From assembly GCA_028752905.1 (NCBI GenBank), contig JAQNBH010000004.1:34567392-34631391 (forward strand): a stretch of DNA of 64,000 bases, written 5' to 3'. The notes beneath the pieces were generated by a model. The model was not told the origin of the DNA, did not search any database, and saw only the letters and a program-made list of their open reading frames with translations. The DNA is from Cladorhizidae sp. MBARI D1340-BT2 (taxonomy: Eukaryota > Porifera > Demospongiae > Poecilosclerida > Cladorhizidae). The position numbers and the translations under genes were made by a program. Below, piece after piece: positions 25,401-40,400 of this stretch (position 1 is its first letter; the number at the start of each line of letters is the position of its first letter).

Positions 25401-28400
25401 GTTGATCATCTCCAGGATCTCTCCTGCCCGCTTGGTCTCGTACGAGGAATAGCCACCATTGCTATTCTGCATGCTCAGCAGCTGAAATATATGAAGCTTT
25501 ATGGCTCATTTCATTCAATAATAGCTATTTGTTATTATTACACATTTTATTTGATATTATTACACATTGGAGTGGTTATCACACATTGTAGTACAAAACT
25601 TCAGGGTAGTGCCTGACAGTCCATGAATATTTATGAATGTCCAAAGTTCAGTTGTTTTCCTCTTAGTGCTCCTAGCCCACCTATAGCCCGAGCCTATAGC
25701 AATGCAGCCCTATAATAGCCTATTCAAAAGAGTCGGTTATGCGCCTATGTAACCTCCGAGTTTGCGGTTACCCCGAGGCGAAGCCGAGGGATGTAACAGC
25801 AAACGAGTAGGTTACACTGGCACATAACCGACTCTTTTGAATAGGCTATCTTACTTATACTACATTTCACATGCGCTAAACTACATGCGGTTAAAAGTGT
25901 AGGTTACGCGCCTATGTAACCTATAGTTATTAACCAATCAGATTAGCCACAGATCATGTGATGTAGTATAAGTAGTCCTATAGCACTATATACATGTAGC
26001 CCTATAGCACTATATACATGCAGTCCTATAGCACTATACATGTAGTCCTATAGTACTATATACATGCAGTCCTATAGTACTATATACATGCAGTCCTATA
26101 GTACTATATACATGCAGTCCTATAGTACTATATACATGCAGTCCTATAGTACTATATACATGCAGTCCTATAGTACTATATACATGCAGTCCTATAGCAC
26201 TATATACATGCAGTCCTATAGCACTATACATGCAGTCCTATAGCACTATACATGCAGTCCTATAGCACTATACATGCAGTCCTATAGTACTATATACATG
26301 TAGTCCTATAGCACTATACATGTAGTCCTATAGTACTATATACATGCAGTCCTATAGTACTATACATGCAGTCCTATAGCACTATATACATGTAGTCCTA
26401 TAGTACTATATACATGTAGTCCTATAGCACTATACATGTAGTCCTATAGCACTATATACATGTGTCCTATAGTACTATATACATGCAGTCCTATAGCACT
26501 ATATACATGCAGTCCTATAGTACTATATACATGCAGTCCTATAGTACTATACATGCAGTCCTATAGTACTATATACATGCAGTCCTATAGCACTATATAC
26601 ATGTAGTCCTATAGCACTATATACATGCAGTCCTATAGTACTATATACATGCAGTCCTATAGCACTATATACATGTAGTCCTATAGTACTATATACATGC
26701 AGTCCTATAGTACTATATACATGTAGTCCTATAGTACTATATACATGCAGTCCTATAGTACTATATACATGCAGTCCTATAGCACTATATACATGTAGTC
26801 CTATAGTACTATATACATGCAGTCCTATAGTACTATATACATGCAGTCCTATAGTACTATATACATGTAGTCCTATAGCACTATATACATGCAGTCCTAT
26901 AGCACTATATACATGTAGTCCTATAGTACTATACATGTAGTCCTATAGTACTATATACATGCAGTCCTATAGCACTATATACATGTAGTCCTATAGTACT
27001 ATATACATGCAGTCCTATAGCACTATATACATGTAGTCCTATAGTACTATATACATGTAGTCCTATAGCACTATACATGTAGTCCTATAGCACTATATAC
27101 ATGTAGTCCTATAGTACTATATACATGTGTCCTATAGTACTATATACATGCAGTCCTATAGCACTATATACATGCAGTCCTATAGTACTATATACATGCA
27201 GTCCTATAGTACTATACATGCAGTCCTATAGTACTATATACATGCAGTCCTATAGCACTATATACATGTAGTCCTATAGCACTATACATGTAGTCCTATA
27301 GTACTATATACATGTAGTCCTATAGTACTATATACATGCAGTCCTATAGTACTATATACATGCAGTCCTATAGCACTATATACATGTAGTCCTATAGCAC
27401 TATATACATGCAGTCCTATAGCACTATATACATGCAGTCCTATAGCACTATATACATGCAGTCCTATAGCACTATACATGCAGTCCTATAGTACTATATA
27501 CATGCAGTCCTATAGTACTATATACATGCAGTCCTATAGCACTATATACATGCAGTCCTATAGTACTATATACATGCAGTCCTATAGCACTATATACATG
27601 TGTCCTATAGTACTATATACATGCAGTCCTATAGTACTATACATGTAGTCCTATAGCACTATATACATGCAGTCCTATAGTACTATACATGTAGTCCTAT
27701 AGCACTATATACATGCAGTCCTATAGTACTATACATGCAGTCCTATAGTACTATACATGTAGTCCAATAGTACTATATACATGCAGTCCTATAGCACTAT
27801 ATACATGTAGTCCTATAGTACTATACATGTAGTCCTATAGCTCTATATACATGCAGTCCTATAGTACTATATACATGCAGTCCTATAGTACTATATACAT
27901 GTAGTCCTATAGTACTATACATGTAGTCCTATAGTACTATACATGTAGTCCTATAGTACTATACATGCAGTCCTATAGTACTATACATGTAGTCCTATAG
28001 CTCTATATACATGCAGTCCTATAGTACTATATACATGCAGTCCTATAGCACTATATACATGTAGTCCTATAGTACTATATACATGTAGTCCTATAGTACT
28101 ATACATGCAGTCCTATAGTACTATACATGTAGTCCTATAGTACTATACATGCAGTCCTATAGCACTATATACATGCAGTCCTATAGTACTATATACATGT
28201 AGTCCTATAGTACTATACATGCAGTCCTATAGTACTATACATGTAGTCCTATAGTACTATACATGCAGTCCTATAGCACTATATACATGCAGTCCTATAG
28301 TACTATATACATGTAGTCCTATAGTACTATACATGCAGTCCTATAGTACTATACATGTAGTCCTATAGTACTATACATGCAGTCCTATAGCACTATATAC

Positions 28401-31400
28401 ATGTAGTCCTATAGTACTATATACATGTAGTCCTATAGTACTATACATGCAGTCCTATAGTACTATACATGTAGTCCTATAGTACTATACATGCAGTCCT
28501 ATAGTACTATATACATGTAGTCCTATAGCACTATATACATGCAGTCCTATAGCACTATACATGCAGTCCTATAGTACTATACATGTAGTCCTATAGTACT
28601 ATATACATGCAGTCCTATAGTACTATACATGTAGTCCTATAGTACTATATACATGCAGTCCTATAGCACTATATACATGCAGTCCTATAGCACTATACAT
28701 GCAGTCCTATAGTACTATATACATGCAGTCCTATAGTACTATATACATGCAGTCCTATAGTACTATATACATGTAGTCCTATAGTACTATATACATGTAG
28801 TCCTATAGTACTATATACATGCAGTCCTATAGTACTATACATGCAGTCCTATAGCACTATATACATGCAGTCCTATAGTACTATACATGCAGTCCTATAG
28901 TACTATATACATGCAGTCCTATAGCACTATATACATGCAGTCCTATAGCACTATACATGCAGTCCTATAGTACTATATACATGCAGTCCTATAGTACTAT
29001 ATACATGCAGTCCTATAGCACTATATACATGCAGTCCTATAGCACTATACATGCAGTCCTATAGTACTATATACATGCAGTCCTATAGTACTATATACAT
29101 GCAGTCCTATAGTACTATATACATGCAGTCCTATAGTACTATATACATGTAGTCCTATAGTACTATATACATGCAGTCCTATAGTACTATATACATGCAG
29201 TCCTATAGTACTATATACATGCAGTCCTATAGTACTATACATGTAGTCCTATAGCACTATATACATGCAGTCCTATAGTACTATACATGTAGTCCTATAG
29301 TACTATATACATGCAGTCCTATAGCACTATATACATGCAGTCCTATAGCACTATATACATGTAGTCCTATAGTACTATATACATGTAGTCCTATAGTACT
29401 ATATACATGTAGTCCTATAGCACTATATACATGCAGTCCTATAGTACTATATACATGTAGTCCTATAGTACTATATACATGCAGTCCTATAGTACTATAT
29501 ACATGCAGTCCTATAGTACTATATACATGCAGTCCTATAGTACTATATACATGTAGTCCTATAGCACTATATACATGTAGTCCTATAGTACTATATACAT
29601 GCAGTCCTATAGTACTATACATGCAGTCCTATAGTACTATATACATGCAGTCCTATAGTACTATATACATGCAGTCCTATAGCACTATATACATGCAGTC
29701 CTATAGTACTATACATGCAGTCCTATAGTACTATATACATGCAGTCCTATAGTACTATATACATGCAGTCCTATAGTACTATACATGTAGTCCTATAGTA
29801 CTATATACATGCAGTCCTATAGTACTATATACATGCAGTCCTATAGTACTATATACATGCAGTCCTATAGCACTATATACATGCAGTCCTATAGCACTAT
29901 ATACATGCAGTCCTATAGTACTATATACATGTAGTCCTATAGTACTATATACATGCAGTCCTATAGCACTATATACATGCAGTCCTATAGCACTATATAC
30001 ATGTAGTCCTATAGCACTATATACATGTAGTCCTATAGTACTATATACATGCAGTCCTATAGTACTATATACATGCAGTCCTATAGTACTATATACATGC
30101 AGTCCTATAGCACTATATACATGCAGTCCTATAGTACTATACATGCAGTCCTATAGTACTATATACATGCAGTCCTATAGTACTATATACATGCAGTCCT
30201 ATAGTACTATACATGTAGTCCTATAGTACTATATACATGCAGTCCTATAGTACTATATACATGCAGTCCTATAGTACTATATACATGCAGTCCTATAGCA
30301 CTATATACATGCAGTCCTATAGCACTATATACATGCAGTCCTATAGTACTATATACATGTAGTCCTATAGTACTATATACATGCAGTCCTATAGTACTAT
30401 ATACATGCAGTCCTATAGTACTATATACATGCAGTCCTATAGTACTATACATGTAGTCCTATAGTACTATATACATGCAGTCCTATAGTACTATATACAT
30501 GCAGTCCTATAGCACTATATACATGTAGTCCTATAGTACTATATACATGCAGTCCTATAGTACTATACATGTAGTCCTATAGCACTATATACATGCAGTC
30601 CTATAGTACTATATACATGCAGTCCTATAGTACTATATACATGCAGTCCTATAGTACTATACATGTAGTCCTATAGCACTATATACATGCAGTCCTATAG
30701 CACTATATACATGTAGTCCTATAGCACTATATACATGCAGTCCTATAGCACTATATACATGTAGTCCTATAGTACTATATACATGCAGTCCTATAGCACT
30801 ATATACATGTAGTCCTATAGTACTATATACATGCAGTCCTATAGTACTATACATGTAGTCCTATAGTACTATATACATGTAGTCCTATAGCACTATATAC
30901 ATGCAGTCCTATAGTACTATATACATGCAGTCCTATAGCACTATATACATGTAGTCCTATAGTACTATATACATGCAGTCCTATAGCACTATATACATGC
31001 AGTCCTATAGTACTATATACATGCAGTCCTATAGCACTATATACATGCAGTCCTATAGTACTATACATGTAGTCCTATAGTACTATATACATGTAGTCCT
31101 ATAGCACTATATACATGCAGTCCTATAGCACTATACATGTACATGCAGTCCTATAGCACTATATACATGCAGTCCTATAGTACTATATACATGCAGTCCT
31201 ATAGTACTATATACATGTAGTCCTATAGCACTATATACATGTAGTCCTATAGTACTATATACATGCAGTCCTATAGTACTATATACATGTAGTCCTATAG
31301 CACTATATACATGTAGTCCTATAGTACTATATACATGCAGTCCTATAGTACTATATACATGCAGTCCTATAGCACTATATACATGTAGTCCTATAGCACT

Positions 31401-34400
31401 ATATACATGCAGTCCTATAGTACTATATACATGTAGTCCTATAGCACTATATACATGTAGTCCTATAGCACTATATACATGCAGTCCTATAGCACTATAT
31501 ACATGCAGTCCTATAGTACTATATACATGTACATGCAGTCCTATAGTACTATATACATGCAGTCCTATAGTACTATATACATGTAGTCCTATAGCACTAT
31601 ATACATGCAGTCCTATAGTACTATATACATGCAGTCCTATAGTACTATACATGCAGTCCTATAGTACTATATACATGCAGTCCTATAGTACTATATACAT
31701 GTAGTCCTATAGCACTATACATGCAGTCCTATAGTACTATATACATGCAGTCCTATAGCACTATACATGCAGTCCTATAGTACTATATACATGCAGTCCT
31801 ATAGTACTATATACATGCAGTCCTATAGTACTATACATGCAGTCCTATAGCACTATATACATGCAGTCCTATAGTACTATATACATGCAGTCCTATAGTA
31901 CTATATACATGCAGTCCTATAGCACTATATACATGCAGTCCTATAGTACTATATACATGCAGTCCTATAGTACTATATACATGCAGTCCTATAGCACTAT
32001 ATACATGTAGTCCTATAGCACTATATACATGCAGTCCTATAGCACTATATACATGTAGTCCTATAGCACTATATACATGTAGTCCTATAGCACTATATAC
32101 ATGTAGTCCTATAGCACTATATACATGCAGTCCTATAGCACTATATACATGCAGTCCTATAGTACTATATACATGTACATGCAGTCCTATAGTACTATAT
32201 ACATGCAGTCCTATAGTACTATATACATGTAGTCCTATAGCACTATATACATGCAGTCCTATAGTACTATATACATGCAGTCCTATAGTACTATACATGC
32301 AGTCCTATAGTACTATATACATGCAGTCCTATAGTACTATATACATGTAGTCCTATAGCACTATACATGCAGTCCTATAGTACTATATACATGCAGTCCT
32401 ATAGCACTATACATGCAGTCCTATAGTACTATATACATGCAGTCCTATAGTACTATATACATGTAGTCCTATAGTACTATATACATGTAGTCCTATAGTA
32501 CTATATACATGCAGTCCTATAGCACTATATACATGTAGTCCTATAGTACTATATACATGTAGTCCTATAGCACTATACATGTAGTCCTATAGTACTATAT
32601 ACATGCAGTCCTATAGTACTATATACATGCAGTCCTATAGTACTATATACATGTAGTCCTATAGCACTATATACATGCAGTCCTATAGCACTATACATGC
32701 AGTCCTATAGCACTATATACATGCAGTCCTATAGCACTATATACATGCAGTCCTATAGTACTATATACATGCAGTCCTATAGTACTATATACATGCAGTC
32801 CTATAGTACTATATACATGCAGTCCTATAGTACTATATACATGCAGTCCTATAGTACTATATACATGCAGTCCTATAGCACTATATACATGCAGTCCTAT
32901 AGTACTATACATGCAGTCCTATAGTACTATATACATGCAGTCCTATAGTACTATATACATGTAGTCCTATAGCACTATACATGCAGTCCTATAGCACTAT
33001 ATACATGCAGTCCTATAGCACTATATACATGTAGTCCTATAGCACTATATACATGTGTCCTATAGCACTATATACATGTAGTCCTATAGCACTATATACA
33101 TGTAGTCCTATAGCACTATATACATGTGTCCTATAGTACTATATACATGTAGTCCTATAGCACTATATACATGTAGTCCTATAGTACTATATACATGCAG
33201 TCCTATAGTACTATATACATGCAGTCCTATAGTACTATATACATGCAGTCCTATAGTACTATATACATGCAGTCCTATAGCACTATACATGTAGTCCTAT
33301 AGTACTATATACATGTAGTCCTATAGTACTATATACATGCAGTCCTATAGTACTATATACATGTAGTCCTATAGTACTATATACATGCAGTCCTATAGTA
33401 CTATATACATGTAGTCCTATAGTACTATATACATGCAGTCCTATAGTACTATATACATGCAGTCCTATAGTACTATATACATGTAGTCCTATAGCACTAT
33501 ATACATGCAGTCCTATAGTACTATACATGTAGTCCTATAGTACTATATACATGTAGTCCTATAGTACTATATACATGCAGTCCTATAGTACTATATACAT
33601 GCAGTCCTATAGTACTATATACATGTAGTCCTATAGCACTATATACATGCAGTCCTATAGTACTATATACATGCAGTCCTATAGTACTATATACATGTAG
33701 TCCTATAGCACTATATACATGTAGTCCTATAGTACTATACATGTAGTCCTATAGCACTATATACATGCAGTCCTATAGTACTATATACATGCAGTCCTAT
33801 AGTACTATATACATGCAGTCCTATAGTACTATACATGTAGTCCTATAGCACTATATACATGCAGTCCTATAGTACTATACATGCAGTCCTATAGTACTAT
33901 ATACATGTAGCCCTATAGCACTATATACATGTAGTCCTATAGTACTATATACATGCAGCCCTATAGTACTATATACATGTAGTCCTATAGTACTATATAC
34001 ATGCAGTCCTATAGTACTATATACATGCAGTCCTATAGCACTATATACATGCAGTCCTATAGTACTATACATGTAGTCCTATAGCACTATATACATGTAG
34101 TCCTATAGCACTATATACATGTAGTCCTATAGCACTATATACATGTAGTCCTATAGTACTATACATGTAGTCCTATAGCACTATATACATGCAGTCCTAT
34201 AGTACTATACATGCAGTCCTATAGTACTATATACATGTAGCCCTATAGCACTATATACATGTAGTCCTATAGCACTATATACATGCAGTCCTATAGTACT
34301 ATATACATGTAGTCCTATAGTACTATATACATGTAGTCCTATAGTACTATATACATGCAGTCCTATAGTACTATATACATGCAGTCCTATAGCACTATAT

Positions 34401-37400
34401 ACATGCAGTCCTATAGTACTATACATGTAGTCCTATAGCACTATATACATGCAGTCCTATAGTACTATATACATGCAGTCCTATAGTACTATACATGTAG
34501 TCCTATAGCACTATATACATGTAGTCCTATAGCACTATATACATGTAGTCCTATAGTACTATATACATGCAGTCCTATAGCACTATATACATGCAGTCCT
34601 ATAGTACTATACATGCAGTCCTATAGTACTATATACATGCAGTCCTATAGTACTATATACATGCAGTCCTATAGTACTATATACATGCAGTCCTATAGTA
34701 CTATATACATGCAGTCCTATAGTACTATATACATGTGGCCCTATAGTACTATATACATGTAGTCCTATAGCACTATATACATGCAGTCCTATAGCACTAT
34801 ACATGTAGTCCTATAGTACTATATACATGCAGTCCTATAGCACTATACATGTAGTCCTATAGCACTATATACATGTAGTCCTATAGTACTATATACATGC
34901 AGTCCTATAGTACTATATACATGTAGTCCTATAGCACTATACATGTAGTCCTATAGTACTATATACATGCAGTCCTATAGCACTATATACATGCAGTCCT
35001 ATAGCACTATATACATGCAGTCCTATAGTACTATATACATGCAGTCCTATAGCACTATATACATGTAGTCCTATAGCACTATACATGTAGTCCTATAGCA
35101 CTATATACATGTAGTCCTATAGTACTATACATGTAGTCCTATAGTACTATATACATGCAGTCCTATAGTACTATACATGTAGTCCTATAGCACTATATAC
35201 ATGTAGTCCTATAGTACTATACATGCAGTCCTATAGTACTATATACATGCAGTCCTATAGCATACATGCAGTCCTATAGTACTATATACATGTAGTCCTA
35301 TAGCACTATATACATGTAGTCCTATAGCACTATACATGTAGTCCTATAGTACTATATACATGCAGTCCTATAGCACTATATACATGCAGTCCTATAGCAC
35401 TATATACATGCAGTCCTATAGTACTATATACATGCAGTCCTATAGTACTATATACATGCAGTCCTATAGTACTATATACATGCAGTCCTATAGCACTATA
35501 TACATGCAGTCCTATAGTACTATATACATGCAGTCCTATAGTACTATATACATGCAGTCCTATAGCACTATACATGTAGTCCTATAGCACTATATACATG
35601 CAGTCCTATAGCACTATATACATGCAGTCCTATAGCACTATATACATGCAGTCCTATAGTACTATATACATGCAGTCCTATAGCACTATATACATGCAGT
35701 CCTATAGTACTATACATGTAGTCCTATAGTACTATATACATGCAGTCCTATAGTACTATACATGCAGTCCTATAGTACTATATACATGTAGTCCTATAGT
35801 ACTATATACATGCAGTCCTATAGCACTATATACATGTAGTCCTATAGCACTATATACATGTAGTCCTATAGTACTATATACATGCAGTCCTATAGCACTA
35901 TATACATGTAGTCCTATAGTACTATATACATGTAGTCCTATAGTACTATATACATGCAGTCCTATAGCACTATATACATGTAGTCCTATAGCACTATATA
36001 CATGTAGTCCTATAGTACTATATACATGCAGTCCTATAGTACTATATACATGCAGTCCTATAGCACTATATACATGCAGTCCTATAGTACTATACATGTA
36101 GTCCTATAGTACTATATACATGCAGTCCTATAGTACTATACATGTAGTCCTATAGTACTATATACATGCAGTCCTATAGTACTATACATGCAGTCCTATA
36201 GCACTATATACATGCAGTCCTATAGTACTATATACATGCAGTCCTATAGCACTATATACATGTAGTCCTATAGTACTATATACATGCAGTCCTATAGCAC
36301 TATACATGTAGTCCTATAGTACTATATACATGTAGTCCTATAGTACTATATACATGCAGTCCTATAGTACTATATACATGCAGTCCTATAGCACTATATA
36401 CATGCAGTCCTATAGCACTATACATGCAGTCCTATAGTACTATATACATGCAGTCCTATAGTACTATATACATGCAGTCCTATAGTACTATATACATGCA
36501 GTCCTATAGTACTATATACATGTAGTCCTATAGCACTATATACATGTAGTCCTATAGCACTATATACATGCAGTCCTATAGCACTATATACATGTAGTCC
36601 TATAGCACTATATACATGCAGTCCTATAGCACTATACATGCAGTCCTATAGTACTATATACATGCAGTCCTATAGTACTATATACATGTAGTCCTATAGC
36701 ACTATATACATGCAGTCCTATAGTACTATACATGCAGTCCTATAGTACTATATACATGCAGTCCTATAGTACTATACATGCAGTCCTATAGTACTATATA
36801 CATGTAGTCCTATAGTACTATATACATGTAGTCCTATAGTACTATATACATGCAGTCCTATAGCACTATATACATGCAGTCCTATAGTACTATATACATG
36901 CAGTCCTATAGCACTATATACATGCAGTCCTATAGCACTATATACATGTAGTCCTATAGTACTATATACATGTAGTCCTATAGCACTATACACATGTACA
37001 TGTACATGTAGTCCTATAGTACTATATACATGTAGTCCTATAGCACTATACACATGTACATGTACATGTAGTCCTATAGTACTATATACATGTAGCCCTA
37101 TAGTACTATATACATGTAGTCCTATAGCACTATATACATGTAGTCCTATAGCACTATACACATGTACATGTACATGTAGTCCTATAGTACTATATACATG
37201 TAGCCCTATAGTACTATATACATGCAGTCCTATAGCACTATATACATGCAGTCCTATAGTACTATATACATGTAGTCCTATAGCACTATATACATGCAGT
37301 CCTATAGTACTATATACATGCAGTCCTATAGTACTATATACATGTAGTCCTATAGTACTATACATGTAGTCCTATAGCACTATATACATGTAGTCCTATA

Positions 37401-40400
37401 GCACTATATACATGCAGTCCTATAGCACTATATACATGTAGTCCTATAGCACTATATACATGCAGTCCTATAGCACTATATACATGCAGTCCTATAGTAC
37501 TATACATGTAGTCCTATAGTACTATACATGCAGTCCTATAGTACTATATACATGTAGTCCTATAGCACTATATACATGCAGTCCTATAGCACTATATACA
37601 TGCAGTCCTATAGTACTATATACATGTAGTCCTATAGCACTATATACATGCAGTCCTATAGCACTATATACATGCAGTCCTATAGTACTATATACATGCA
37701 GTCCTATAGTACTATATACATGCAGTCCTATAGCACTATATACATGCAGTCCTATAGCACTATATACATGTAGTCCTATAGTACTATATACATGCAGTCC
37801 TATAGCACTATATACATGCAGTCCTATAGCACTATATACATGCAGTCCTATAGCACTATATACATGCAGTCCTATAGCACTATATACATGCAGTCCTATA
37901 GCACTATACATGCAGTCCTATAATGCAGTCCTACATGTATAGCACTATATACATATAGCTTTATTCCACTAGTCCTAAAACCCTATCACTATATCCCTGC
38001 CAAGCCCTAGCCCCAGCCTTGCAGTCACAGCCAGTATATATTGTACTGTAGGTGAGCAAGAACTATGAACTTCATTTATCTCCATAGTGATCTGGTATTG
38101 TCACAGATGTCACACAAGGTTACTCTCACTTCTATCTCTTCCTTTTAACAGTATTGACTATCAGGTGTCAGGTGACACAACAGAGTTTCCCTTTTTATCA
38201 GAGCTTGAAAGATGATTATCTATCTAGCCATCTATTTAGCTTCATGACGATCCAATACGCAGACAAAATGCCAACGTCCACAGTTTGTGTGACTCGGGCC
38301 GAAGAGAGGAATGTTCATGGGCAGTGGCAGTACATGGCACACATGTGAGGCTAGGCAGTGGTAGTACATGGCACACATGTGAGGCTGGGTAGTGGCACTC
38401 TATGGCAGAATTTTTGAAAGTTTTTCCTGCAGCATTTGCTATCTCCAGCTATAGACAAGTGTCGGGCCCACCTCCAAGGGCTGGGGGACCCGCCCGGCAC
38501 ACCCCTGACTAGACAGAAGATGAACTTCATCAACACATATTAATGATTAAATAAAAAGTTAAGCACGCTGCTTAATGCCAATATTACTCTGCAGATTGGA
38601 CGATCCTTACCACATTCACACAATCAAACAGTCTATCCTCGCCAACTTCATCCCTCAGAAACCTAAAATTAAAAAAGAATTATATATATATTTTTCCCCT
38701 CTTTCTGCAAGATTAATATACAATGAAAACCCCAATAGAAAGTGGTAGGGGCTATTACCAAATAGAGCTCCACATTACAACCCTGGACACTATTACAGTC
38801 TAATTGATCTCCCTCTCTTTGCGTATTTAGTTAGTTTTTTGTCTCACCCACAATTGAACACATGTGTGCGTAATGAAATGTCCCCAACCACTCCCACTGG
38901 ACAGGAGGGGAGGGGGACTCGAAGCAGCTGCTTGTTCTGTTAATGCCTCCAAGGATGGGTGGATCACAGCCCCCCACAATGAGAATTGGTTGCAATTTAT
39001 ATTAACGATTTATATTAACAATTTATATTAACACCTGAAAAATGTGTTGTTGTTACTATTAAATGGTGATTTGTAAAATCTATCACGACTCGCTAATTCC
39101 ACAAAAAATCACTCACACTCTCGCACCCAATGAAAACACCCGTTTTGTGTAGTAAAAGCTGGTTCACAAGATGACATAAGACAATCCGTTGTGTGCGTTC
39201 CATCCTTCCAATCTGTTGCACTGATAATTGTGAACGAGTAACGCAACATAGTACAGATCTAATGAATGGGAACAGATATGAAATGCATGAGTAGGATTTG
39301 ATTCAACTCTTGCGTCCAATCCGTTGTGTCGGACCAATCGGAATCCTAGAACATATCATGCGTTGAACTTTACACTTTTTCCATGTTGCCTCTAGCACTA
39401 TTGAAGCAGTGTGGAGCTTTCCCAACCTATGGCAGGTCTCAGCTTGAGACTATAATGATCTTAAGGCCAAAGAAAATGCCTGGAAGGAATTGGCTATCCA
39501 GCTACGTAGCCAGCTATATAAATACCTGGGAGGAAGTGGCTGTGCAGGTAACTAGCAAGCTATTACCAGCTATATAAATGCCTGGGAGGAAGTGGCTGTC
39601 CAGGTAACTAGCAAGCTATTACCAGCTATATAAATGCCTGGGAGGAAGTGGCTGTCCAGGTCACTAGCTTGCTATTACCAGCTATATAAATACCTGGGAG
39701 GTAGTGGTTGTCCTGGTAACTAGCCAGCTATATAAATGTCTGGGAGGAAGTGGCTATCCAGGTAACCAGCTAGCTATTACCAGCTATATAAATACCTGGG
39801 AGGAAGTGGCTGTCCAGGTCACTAGCTAGCTATTACCAGCTATATAAATACCTGGGAGGAAGTGGCTGTCCAGGTAACTAGCCAGCTATATAAATACCTG
39901 GGAGGAAGTGGCTGACCAGGTCACTAGCTACATGTAGCTATTACCAGCTATATAAATACCTGGGAGAATGTCTAGGTAACTAGCTAGCTATTACCAGCTA
40001 TATAATTGCCTGGAAGGAAGTGGCTGTCCAGGTAACTAGTTATCTATTATAAATAGTTCAGCTAGTAATTCCTCTTTCTGCGCCTCCTCCTGCTAGCCAA
40101 TAGCAAAATCAAATCCAACTCTTCCTCACTGCTAGTACTGATGTCCATTGTATTGGTCAAAGTTCAAATGCATCAGACTCAACGGATTCTACGCAAATAT
40201 TGAGAACCATGCAGTGGAATGGAACGGATTGCACAACGCATGCAGTGGAATGGAACGGATTGCAAAACGCATGCAGTGGAAGGGAACGGATTGCAAAACG
40301 CTGCAGTGGAAGGGAACGGATTGCAAAACGCATGCAGCGGAAACAGATTCAACGTAACGGATTGACATCTGTCATATTGTAAGCAGCCTTATGGCTTCCA

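Noticed and set aside
26034..37911. Dozens of short minus-strand frames with an eight-residue repeat in the giant satellite
   Set aside because: They are translations of the 24-bp unit inside LSS intron 7. Frame breaks come from 22-bp units.
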